A stretch of DNA of 10,887 nt from Gemmatimonadota bacterium (lineage in GTDB: Bacteria; Gemmatimonadota; Gemmatimonadetes; Gemmatimonadales; Gemmatimonadaceae). Positions 1 to 5,820 of the stretch are shown in pieces (within the stretch, counting starts at the first letter, position 1; each line of letters begins with the position of its first letter). The notes below the pieces were generated by a model. It searched no databases, was not told the DNA's origin, and was given only the letters and a program-made list of their open reading frames with translations. The stretch is taken from the NCBI GenBank assembly GCA_003131365.1, contig PKVB01000131.1, positions 181-11,067 on the forward strand, written 5' to 3'. The position numbers and the translations under genes are program-made.

Positions 1-1
1 C

Positions 2-616
2 CAGCGGCTCGTCGAGGGGAAGATCTACGCGGCCGACAAGGTTCCCGGCGCGCTCGCCAACTTCTTCACCGAAGAGAATCTCACTACGCTTCGCGAGCTG
101 GCGCTCCGCGAAGTCGCCAGCAACGTCGACAGGCTCAGAGAGAGCATCACTCGCGGCGACGTGAGAAAGACGCCACAATCGGTACGCACTGTGGACCGGC
201 TATTGGTCGCGCTCCCGAGCCAACTGACGCTGACGGAGGAGCTGCTGCGCAAGGCGAGCCGCATCGCGGGACGCCTCAATCTCGATTGGTATTGCGTCTA
301 CGTGCAAACGCCGGACGAAAGAGCGGACCGGATCGATGCAACGGTGCAGCGGAAGCTGGTTGACAACATTCAAAAGGCACAGAGTATGGGAGCTGAAGTC
401 GTGAAGCTCGAGGGGACCGATGTCGCGGCAACCCTCATCCAGTTCGCGGTCGAGCACGGCGTCACCCTCATCGTCGCGGGACAATCCAGACGAAACTGGT
501 GGCAGCACGTCACCCGCGGCTCCGTTGTCGACAAGCTCGTGAACAACACAATGGATATCGACGTCCTGGTCGTGTCATTCAACGACCAGCGGGCCAACAA
601 GTCCTCGCGCCCATGA
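2..616 (+). CDS. kdpD: Short KdpD: sensor domain end plus USP-like domain, no kinase (5' partial)
   Basis: This is the C-terminal 204 residues of a KdpD-type potassium sensor; the start lies outside the window. The first ~50 residues match the end of the KdpD N-terminal sensor domain: RLVEGKIYAADK, then ALANFFTEENLTTLRELALR, a hallmark stretch of that family. After a short linker, residues ~60-195 form a universal-stress-protein-like fold (VDRLLVALPSQ, then a helix, DWYCVYVQTP, and LIVAGQSRRNWWQ near the end). Full-length KdpD continues into four membrane helices, GAF and a histidine kinase. Here translation stops after the USP domain, so the protein is probably cytosolic and cannot phosphorylate KdpE itself. 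Short KdpDs of this layout are known from cyanobacteria such as Anabaena. The stop overlaps the next ATG (ATGA), so the two are translationally coupled. kdpABC would be expected upstream. An internal GTG at 161 is not the true start, because the frame is open to the window edge and already matches KdpD. Confidence 0.9.
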   Translation, partial: QRLVEGKIYAADKVPGALANFFTEENLTTLRELALREVASNVDRLRESITRGDVRKTPQSVRTVDRLLVALPSQLTLTEELLRKASRIAGRLNLDWYCVYVQTPDERADRIDATVQRKLVDNIQKAQSMGAEVVKLEGTDVAATLIQFAVEHGVTLIVAGQSRRNWWQHVTRGSVVDKLVNNTMDIDVLVVSFNDQRANKSSRP

Positions 617-1575
617 AGATCTCGCACCGCCTATTCCTCGGCGTGATCCCGTCAGTCGTGGGACTGTTTACCGTTGCTGGTCTTGCCTACTGGGGTCAGT
701 TCCATCACGCGGCGCCGGAAATGGTCGTTTGGGCCGCTGGCGCCGCGACGATAATCTCACTCGTCGTAGCGTGGCGGGAAACGCGCTACGTCGCGCGCCG
801 AGTCGAGCGTCTCGCTTCCACGAGAGGTGGAGACGAAAAGGTGGACGAGCTGGATGTCATCGAGCAGCGAGTCGAATCGCTCGGAGAAGCGGCAACGGCG
901 GCCAAAGCAGACGCAGCCCGCGCCGCGGAAGATGCGGGGCGACGTAACATTGAGTACGCCACGCTTCTCGCTGAAGCCGCGACCTCGGCGTCGAAGCAGC
1001 TCGCCGAAGCGCGCCTGTCTCTGCACGTGCTGCAGGACAATCACTTCGGCGAGCTGAACGACAACCAGGAAGAGATGATAGGAGCCGCGCGGGAGGCGAC
1101 GGAGGCGGCGGAGGTGGAGCTGAATCACCTTCGCGAAATCGCGGACATCGACCGCGGGGCTCTGACCCTCCGCAGAGACCTGGTGAAACCCGGCGAGCTG
1201 ATCAAGTCGCTGCTTCCGATCCTGAATGCACAGGCAACCAAGCAGGGCGTGCGAATTCTTTCGGAGCTGGAGCCGGCGTTGCCGCGCGTGGTCGGCGATC
1301 GCGGGAGATTGCAGGACGCCCTGGGATTGATACTCAAGGACGCGGTGCGCTACGCCATCCCCGGAACGTCGATCTCGATTCACGCGGCAAGCGATCCGAC
1401 GAGCGTCAAAATCATCGTTAACCACGGCTCTCCGCATTCGTACACTGGAGACGTTGCGCTCGCGGACAGACTCATCGCGGCGCAGGGCGGCTCGGTGACG
1501 CACCAACCCGAAGGGACGACGATCTCGCTGGAGCGTGCGGGTGCGGGCTCGGCCGGAGCGCTCCCCAAGGTATAG
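613..1575 (+). CDS. Degenerate (pseudo) sensor histidine kinase, probable split partner of short KdpD
   Basis: A 320-residue inner-membrane protein. Start 613 is chosen for its ATGA overlap with the KdpD stop; the open frame reaches further up, to 499, but that would lie inside kdpD. Two membrane helices (residues ~7-29 and ~36-54) precede an Arg-rich HAMP-like turn and an Ala/Glu-rich coiled coil (~75-130). A HisKA-like helix pair follows (ARLSLHVLQ, GELNDNQEEMI, LNHLREIADIDRGAL), then a HATPase-like domain (GDRGRLQDALGLILKDAV to ~308). Aligned to the usual SHELRTPL box, the segment is ATSASKQL, so the phosphoacceptor His is replaced by Thr124. The N-box Asn is Asp243 (LILKDAV), the DxGxG box reads NHGSPH, and GLGLAI reads GDVALA. 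Known family members need these residues for ATP binding and autophosphorylation, so this is probably catalytically dead. I infer a scaffolding or allosteric role with KdpD. Decay towards a pseudogene is possible, but the frame is intact throughout. Confidence 0.82.
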   Translation: MKISHRLFLGVIPSVVGLFTVAGLAYWGQFHHAAPEMVVWAAGAATIISLVVAWRETRYVARRVERLASTRGGDEKVDELDVIEQRVESLGEAATAAKADAARAAEDAGRRNIEYATLLAEAATSASKQLAEARLSLHVLQDNHFGELNDNQEEMIGAAREATEAAEVELNHLREIADIDRGALTLRRDLVKPGELIKSLLPILNAQATKQGVRILSELEPALPRVVGDRGRLQDALGLILKDAVRYAIPGTSISIHAASDPTSVKIIVNHGSPHSYTGDVALADRLIAAQGGSVTHQPEGTTISLERAGAGSAGALPKV

Positions 1576-1584
1576 TCTTTGGCG

Positions 1585-1632
1585 GATTCTCACGTCGGCG
1601 TTCTTGCAGATTCTCACTTCCGCGTTCCCAGG
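1585..1632 (+). repeat. Imperfect 24-bp tandem duplication
   Basis: Two head-to-tail units, 1585-1608 and 1609-1632. Both begin GATTCTCAC and share TC and GCGTTC at equivalent positions; the last few bases diverge. They lie in the 80-base gap between the pseudokinase stop and the next small gene. It could be a local slippage duplication or a pair of direct operator half-sites. Nothing in the sequence distinguishes these. Confidence 0.55.
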
Positions 1633-1655
1633 AAGCCCAGTCGGAATTGCGGGCT

Positions 1656-1994
1656 ATGAATTGGCTGACAGTTTTCGGTCTGTTCGCGGTAACGCTGATG
1701 CTGGTGTGCTATGCGTTTGAGGACCGCAGCCGCTGGTTGGTATTGTGTTTCGCAGGCGCGTGTCTCCTCGGATCCGCCTACGGGTTCCTTCAGGGCGCAT
1801 GGCCGTTCGGTGCGCTGGAAGGAATCTGGTCAATCGTGGCGCTGCGGCGCTGGTCGCTGCGAGCCCCACATCGTAGAACGGAGAATGAAGCAATGCGCGC
1901 TGGAGCACTGGGAGCACAGTTGCTCGTTGCTAGGCACAGTCGTCGACGCAGCGATCGTGACCCCACAGCGCCTGGAGACCCTCCCTCCCAATGA
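1656..1994 (+). CDS. Small two-TM membrane protein of unknown function, with probable runaway C-terminus
   Basis: The frame gives 112 residues. The first ~70 look like a real compact membrane protein: helix 1 (LTVFGLFAVTLMLVCYAF, residues ~3-20), a charged turn EDRSR, helix 2 (WLVLCFAGACLLGSAYGFL), and a Trp-rich ending QGAWPFGALEGIW followed by VALRRW. I recall similar short uncharacterised proteins in Proteobacteria that end soon after such a RRW motif. After RRW, about 40 Arg/Ala-rich residues with no hydrophobic pattern continue, and the frame ends inside the convergent cation-transporter gene (65-base overlap, 1930-1994). A TAG at 1873-1875 lies just out of frame, so one indel may have removed the original stop. 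Start 1656 (MNWLTVF) is preferred over the TTG three codons upstream because of the family-like beginning. No strong Shine-Dalgarno is visible. Function unknown. Confidence 0.6.
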   Translation: MNWLTVFGLFAVTLMLVCYAFEDRSRWLVLCFAGACLLGSAYGFLQGAWPFGALEGIWSIVALRRWSLRAPHRRTENEAMRAGALGAQLLVARHSRRRSDRDPTAPGDPPSQ

Positions 1995-2568
1995 TCGGCA
2001 CCATTACCAGCGCCGCTGCCGGATCCGCCCACCACCAGCCAAAGAATGCATTCAACGTCAAGCCGCCGAGGAGGATGGCCGACAGGTACGTGCAAAGTTG
2101 AGTCTGCTGTGATTCCGCCCGAAGAGCGCGACTGCCAAGCGCGATGGCGACCTTTCGCTTGGCGCGCGCGAGAAGGGGCATCACCACCAGTGATGCTGCG
2201 GCCAGAACAATTCCCACTGTGCTCTCCTCGGGCGCTTCCTGTTTAAGGAGCGCGTTGGCAGCGTCCAAGGTCACATACAGGGCGAGCGCAAGAAACAGCA
2301 CACCGACAATTCTGAGCGTCAGAAGCTCAGCGCGCTCACGTTGGACGGGATTCACATCGGCGTTCAAGCGCCAAAGTGCAGCGGCGCTGGCAACGAGCTC
2401 GATCGCGCTATCGAAGCCGAACCCGACAAGGGCGATGCTTCCAGCCAACAGACCTGCACCGATCGCGACGAATCCCTCGACGCTGTTGTAGACAAGCGTC
2501 AGCCAGGAAAGCCGTTGTCCTCGGCGAACCAAACCTTCGCGCTCAATCCCTGCGAGCAAGCTGGCCAT
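1930..2568 (-). CDS. CDF-like cation transporter
   Basis: A 212-residue, six-helix inner-membrane protein of the cation diffusion facilitator type (short, TMEM163-like group without the cytosolic C-terminal domain). It would exchange a divalent metal such as Zn2+ for protons. Helix 1 spans ~23-44. Helix 2 carries GFGFDSAIELVAS, with Asp53 and Glu57 spaced as the metal ligands of CDF helix 2. The cytosolic loop has ADVNPVQRERAE, and helix 5 is preceded by ALRAESQQTQLCTYLSAILL, where relatives usually have Ala-Asp; here Asp is replaced by Glu152. Helix 6 begins WWWADPAAALVMVP. The tail CVDDCA adds two Cys that could bind metal. Start 2568 gives the expected length but lacks a ribosome site; the strong one lies upstream, out of frame (see the leader ORF). 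Its 3' end overlaps the convergent small gene. Substrate cannot be read from sequence. Confidence 0.83.
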   Translation of the reverse strand: MASLLAGIEREGLVRRGQRLSWLTLVYNSVEGFVAIGAGLLAGSIALVGFGFDSAIELVASAAALWRLNADVNPVQRERAELLTLRIVGVLFLALALYVTLDAANALLKQEAPEESTVGIVLAAASLVVMPLLARAKRKVAIALGSRALRAESQQTQLCTYLSAILLGGLTLNAFFGWWWADPAAALVMVPIIGREGLQALWGHDRCVDDCA

Positions 2569-2599
2569 ACCGGAATGTAGTGAGAACCTTCGAAGCCAT
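2543..2599 (-). CDS. Candidate 18-codon leader ORF overlapping the CDF transporter start
   Basis: A short ORF (MASKVLTTFRYGQLARRD) starts at 2599 behind a textbook Shine-Dalgarno, AGGAGG at 2607-2612, with 7-base spacing. It is out of frame with the transporter ATG at 2568, which it overlaps by 26 bases, and it ends at 2543. It may be a translational leader whose termination feeds re-initiation, or it may show that the transporter's own start is at 2599 and a one-base indel separates the two frames. The sequence alone cannot decide. It is not similar to anything I recognise. Confidence 0.3.
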   Translation of the reverse strand: MASKVLTTFRYGQLARRD

Positions 2600-2736
2600 T
2601 GCGCTCCCTCCTGCCCTGGTTGCCCTGAGGCTCTCGAGGATCTGCGTCCAGCAATCGCTCCCACGCGCGACCTCCAATAGCTAGAATTGCGAAGCCCCAA
2701 CCACGGCGCACTCGCCAGGCACGGGGGGATTCGCAT

Positions 2737-3200
2737 ATGCGCAACGTCACGATTGCTCGGGTTGGGGGATTCTCTCTCATTGGCGGCGTGGTGGCTTTCA
2801 TGGCGGTTTTCGCTTTCCTAGCCGCGCGATTCAACTATCCGCAGGTCCTCAACGGTAATGCAGCCCAGGTTCTGCCGAGTCTTCTCGCCACCGGAACGAC
2901 TGGTCGCGCCGTGTGGGCGAGCTGAGCTTCAGTCTGTTTTTTCTGCTGTCAGGGCTGGCGATGCTTGCGCGAGGCGCGCGCTTTCCCCCGTGGGTGAGAT
3001 ACCTCGGGGTTTTCACAGCGGTAGCTGGAATGATCGGCATGTTTCGCAACGTCACCGATGTCGTTGAGCCAATCGCCGCCGTGAACAATTACCTCCTCCC
3101 CCTCTGGATGATTATTTTTGGCGTCTTCCTCGTGCGCTACCGTGCGAGCATTCCCGAGAGCGCCAATCAGTCGACCTGGGACTCACGCCCACTTTCCTAA
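2737..3200 (+). pseudogene. DUF4386-type membrane protein gene with internal deletion and frameshift
   Basis: The N-terminal piece (2737-2925) starts at ATG behind a G-rich ribosome site (2723-2730). It has one helix (GGFSLIGGVVAFMAVFAFLA) and then the family-like LPSLLATGTTGRAVWA, where it hits a TGA. In another frame a second piece begins at once (from ~2913): GELSFSLFFLLSGLAML, then MFRNVTDVVEPIAAVNNYLL and PLWMIIFGVFLV. Both halves fit one DUF4386-family protein as I remember it (six to seven helices, ~220 residues), but the middle ~75 residues are absent and the frames do not match. The two pieces total ~155 codons. I read this as one deletion with junction near 2911-2918, most likely inactivating the protein; the function of the family is unknown. 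The second piece ends at 3200, one base before the S9 peptidase ATG, so loss of translation here might reduce coupling into that gene. Confidence 0.72.
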
Positions 3201-3201
3201 C

Positions 3202-5565
3202 ATGTCAAAGACAACACTCCGCCGCGTATCCGCGGCGATGAACGCAGCGGGCTTCACCCTGTTGCTGGCCTACGCCGTGCCGGCCGCGGGCCAGGTTTCG
3301 AAGCCATTCGACTTCTCCATCAAGAACATCATGCGCGGGCCAGAGCTGTACGGCCGCCAGCCCGACAACGTCCGCTGGAGCGCCGACAGCAGGTGGATCT
3401 ACTTCACCTGGCTCGAGCCGGGCACGGATTGGCGGGAGACGCCGAAACAATTTCGCGTACGCGCGGTCCCAGGCGCAAAGCCCGAACGGGTCTCGATTCA
3501 ACAGGTTGATTCGACCGGCTATCGCTTCGCCCCGAGCGAGAGATCGCACAACGGCAGGTATTCCGTCGTCGAGTTCAACGGCGACCTGTTCATCAACGAT
3601 CTCACGGCCGGCACGATCAGGCGCCTCACCCAGACGGTCGAAGCAGAGCACAGTCCGCAGTTCTCGGCCAATGACAGAGAGATCTTTTTCGTTCGCAGCA
3701 ACAACATCTACTCGATCGATCTGTCCTCCGGCTTCCTCCGGCAGGTGACCGACATCCGGCAGGGACCCGCGCCGACGGACTCGTCGCGAGCGCAGGGACA
3801 GCGTGGACGCCTCGAGCAGCAGCAGCGCGATCTGTTCGAGTCCGTGCGCGACCGCATCCGCGCCGACAGCATCGCGCGCCTGGATCGACTCCAGCGCGAC
3901 TCGCTCGGCCTCAGACCCGTTTATGTGCAGAGCACCGAGCAGGTGTCGGACTTCTCGATCTCGCCCACCGGCACGTCGCTGCTGATCACGACCCGGACGC
4001 CGGCTAGCGGGCCGCGAACGACGGACATTCCACAGTACATCACGCGCACCGGGTACACCGAGGAGCTGCGGGTGCGCACCAAGGTCGGCGACACAGAACA
4101 GCGGGGACGTGTCGCGCTCATCACGCTTCCATCCGCGACAATCACCTGGCTGAAAACTTTTTCCGCCGACACGACCACGGGTGGATTCGACCTGCTCGGC
4201 TGGAACGACGCGGGAACGAGAGCGCTAATCTATGCCTACACAGGCGACAACAAGATGCGCTTTCTCCAGACAGTCGATCCAAAGGGGAAGCTCACGACGC
4301 TGGAGACCGCGCGCGACACCGCCTGGATCGGTGGCCCGTGCAGCGAGTGCGGAGGTTGGTACGGCGGTGGCGCTGGTCGCGTGTGGTACGTCTCCGAGGT
4401 CGATGGGTTCTCCCATCTCTACACGATCGCGCCCGACGGAACCCGCAAGCAGCAACTGACGAAAGGCAGGTGGGAGGTCCGTGACGTCGCACTGTCGCCC
4501 GATGACCGCTGGTTCTATCTGACCACCAACCAGGTGTCTCCCTTCGAGCAGCATCTCTATCGTCTGCCGACTCCCGGCGGCACGATGGAGAAAATCACGA
4601 CCAAAACGGGGAAGCACACCGCCGTGGTATCCCCGGACGGCCTGCTCGTCGCCGATGTCTACTCGTACGTGAATCGTCCGCCCGATCTGTTTCTGCTGAA
4701 CGACAGGCCGGGTGCCGAGATGTCGCAGCTGACCGTGTCACCGAGCGCGGAGTGGCTGTCGTTTGCGTGGATCGTACCGGAGATCGTGATGATTCCGGCG
4801 TCCGACGGCGTCCAGGTGCCCGCGCACATTTACAAGCCGAGCGACATGCACGCGCAGCCGAATGGAGCAGCGGTGATTTTCGTGCACGGCGCCGGATACC
4901 TGCACAACGTCGGGAATTTCTGGTCCGAGTACCCTCGCGAGTACATGTTCAACCAGTTTCTCGCGTCGAAGGGCTACACGGTCGTCGATCTCGATTATCG
5001 CGGGTCCGATGGGTATGGGCGCGACTGGCGGACAGCGATCTACCGGCACATGGGTGGGCGGGACCTTCAGGATCAGGTGGATGCGTCAAAATACCTGGTC
5101 CAGAGCGTCGGAGTGGACCCCAAGCGCATCGGTATCTACGGCGGCAGCTACGGCGGGTTCATCACGCTTATGGCCCTGTTTACGGAGTCTCCCCACTTTC
5201 GCGCCGGCGCGGCCTTGAGGAGCGTCACCGACTGGGCGCACTACAATCAGGGTTATACCTCAAACATCCTCAATCTTCCGCAAAACGATACGCTGGCGTA
5301 CCGTCAATCGTCACCTATTTACTACGCGCAAGGTCTGCAGGATCCGCTGCTGATGGCGCACGGGATGGTAGACACCAACGTCCATTTTCAGGATATCGTA
5401 AGGCTCACCCAACGGTTCATCGAGCTCGGCAAAACGCGGTGGGAGCTTGCGGCGTATCCGGTCGAGGATCATGCATTCGTAAGACCCTCGTCGTGGGCGG
5501 ACGAGTACCGCCGCATCTACGAGTTGTTCGAGAGATATTTGCCGGCTCGTAATTCATCCAAATGA
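3202..5565 (+). CDS. Secreted S9 family (prolyl oligopeptidase-type) serine peptidase
   Basis: A 787-residue exported peptidase; it should cleave short peptides, perhaps after proline or small residues, in the periplasm or outside. A Sec signal peptide covers ~1-31 (TTLRRVS, hydrophobic FTLLLAYAVPAAG). Residues ~32-530 are a beta-propeller with repeated WD-like blades (VRWSADSRWIYFTW, SPQFSANDREIFFVRSN, ALSPDDRWFYLTTN). A charged helical insert (~193-236, rich in Arg, Gln and Asp) and a CxxC (Cys380, Cys383) interrupt it. The C-terminal alpha/beta hydrolase carries VHGAGYLHN, DLDYRGSDGYG, nucleophile GGSYGG (Ser649), Asp724 (HGMVDTNVHF) and His757 (EDHAF), so the triad is complete. Start 3202 lies one base after the upstream stop and places the signal peptide correctly; 3238 is an alternative. 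No Shine-Dalgarno is seen, which suggests coupling. Its stop overlaps the YbdD-like ATG. Specificity between DPP-IV-like and acylaminoacyl-type members is not resolved. Confidence 0.92.
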   Translation: MSKTTLRRVSAAMNAAGFTLLLAYAVPAAGQVSKPFDFSIKNIMRGPELYGRQPDNVRWSADSRWIYFTWLEPGTDWRETPKQFRVRAVPGAKPERVSIQQVDSTGYRFAPSERSHNGRYSVVEFNGDLFINDLTAGTIRRLTQTVEAEHSPQFSANDREIFFVRSNNIYSIDLSSGFLRQVTDIRQGPAPTDSSRAQGQRGRLEQQQRDLFESVRDRIRADSIARLDRLQRDSLGLRPVYVQSTEQVSDFSISPTGTSLLITTRTPASGPRTTDIPQYITRTGYTEELRVRTKVGDTEQRGRVALITLPSATITWLKTFSADTTTGGFDLLGWNDAGTRALIYAYTGDNKMRFLQTVDPKGKLTTLETARDTAWIGGPCSECGGWYGGGAGRVWYVSEVDGFSHLYTIAPDGTRKQQLTKGRWEVRDVALSPDDRWFYLTTNQVSPFEQHLYRLPTPGGTMEKITTKTGKHTAVVSPDGLLVADVYSYVNRPPDLFLLNDRPGAEMSQLTVSPSAEWLSFAWIVPEIVMIPASDGVQVPAHIYKPSDMHAQPNGAAVIFVHGAGYLHNVGNFWSEYPREYMFNQFLASKGYTVVDLDYRGSDGYGRDWRTAIYRHMGGRDLQDQVDASKYLVQSVGVDPKRIGIYGGSYGGFITLMALFTESPHFRAGAALRSVTDWAHYNQGYTSNILNLPQNDTLAYRQSSPIYYAQGLQDPLLMAHGMVDTNVHFQDIVRLTQRFIELGKTRWELAAYPVEDHAFVRPSSWADEYRRIYELFERYLPARNSSK

Positions 5566-5756
5566 TCAACTACCTCACCTCAATGTTTAATCGCGCCGCC
5601 TCCATGGTCCGAGCAGTGCTCGGCGTTCCTGATTACGACCGCTACCTTGGGCACATGCGCTCCGCTCATCCCGGCGATCGGATAATGACCGAGACCGAAT
5701 TCCGGCACACGCGCATGAACGACCGCTACAACAAGGCGGGATCGAAGTGCTGCTGA
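5562..5756 (+). CDS. YbdD/YjiX family (DUF466) small protein
   Basis: 64 residues from 5562, or 57 from the in-frame ATG at 5583 (MFNRAASMVRAVLG), which matches where E. coli YbdD begins. Family signatures are clear: GVPDYDRYLGHMRSAHPGD, then MTETEF, and the characteristic C-terminal Cys-Cys (SKCC). In Enterobacteria these proteins are encoded right after the transporters CstA (carbon starvation, peptide uptake) and BtsT (pyruvate uptake) and are thought to act as accessory subunits. Here the usual partner is absent; the gene overlaps the S9 peptidase stop by ATGA, indicating coupled translation with a peptide-degrading enzyme. CstA may be encoded elsewhere. The Arg-Tyr-Gly-Gly run common before the terminal Cys pair is changed to RYNKAGSKCC. 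No ribosome site is seen at either start. Confidence 0.86.
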   Translation: MINYLTSMFNRAASMVRAVLGVPDYDRYLGHMRSAHPGDRIMTETEFRHTRMNDRYNKAGSKCC

Positions 5757-5775
5757 AGCCGTAGCTGTGCAACAA

Positions 5776-5817
5776 CTGATTCGGTTGGCGTCTCCCCTGA
5801 GACCTCAACCGAGTCAG
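5776..5817 (+). promoter_or_regulatory. Long near-perfect hairpin abutting the DUF4349 start codon
   Basis: The 12-base arm 5776-5787 (CTGATTCGGTTG) pairs with 5806-5817 (CAACCGAGTCAG) through 11 Watson-Crick pairs and one G-U. After a G-U and a C-C mismatch, GTCTC (5790-5794) pairs with GAGAC (5799-5803) around a CCCT loop. The stem is thus ~19 positions with one mismatch. It occupies most of the 64-base gap between the YbdD-like stop and the DUF4349 ATG at 5821, leaving only AAA before the ATG, so it covers any ribosome site. No U-run follows on either strand. It may be a terminator without a U-tract, an mRNA processing or stability element, an RBS-sequestering structure, or a DNA operator. 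Confidence 0.65.
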
Positions 5818-5820
5818 AAA

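Noticed and set aside
499..612. Longer start for the kinase-like gene at 499
   Set aside because: The extra 38 residues would lie inside kdpD, are Arg-rich, and precede the natural TM start; the ATGA overlap at 613 is typical for coupled genes.
757..1617. A 286-codon open frame antisense to the kinase-like gene
   Set aside because: It is Arg-rich, has no recognisable domain, and mirrors a frame with clear membrane, coiled-coil and kinase-like pattern on the other strand; typical of high-GC shadow frames.
2499..2834. A minus-strand frame spanning the CDF/DUF4386 divergent region
   Set aside because: Low-complexity Arg-rich translation with no start signal; it also overlaps real coding sequence at both ends.
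4752..5552. A 266-codon frame overlapping the catalytic domain of the S9 peptidase
   Set aside because: Its composition is Arg/Ser-rich and without fold signatures, while the other frame carries the full Ser-Asp-His triad.
5776..5817. Calling the hairpin a standard rho-independent terminator
   Set aside because: Neither strand has a run of T after the stem; on the plus strand it is followed by AAAATG.
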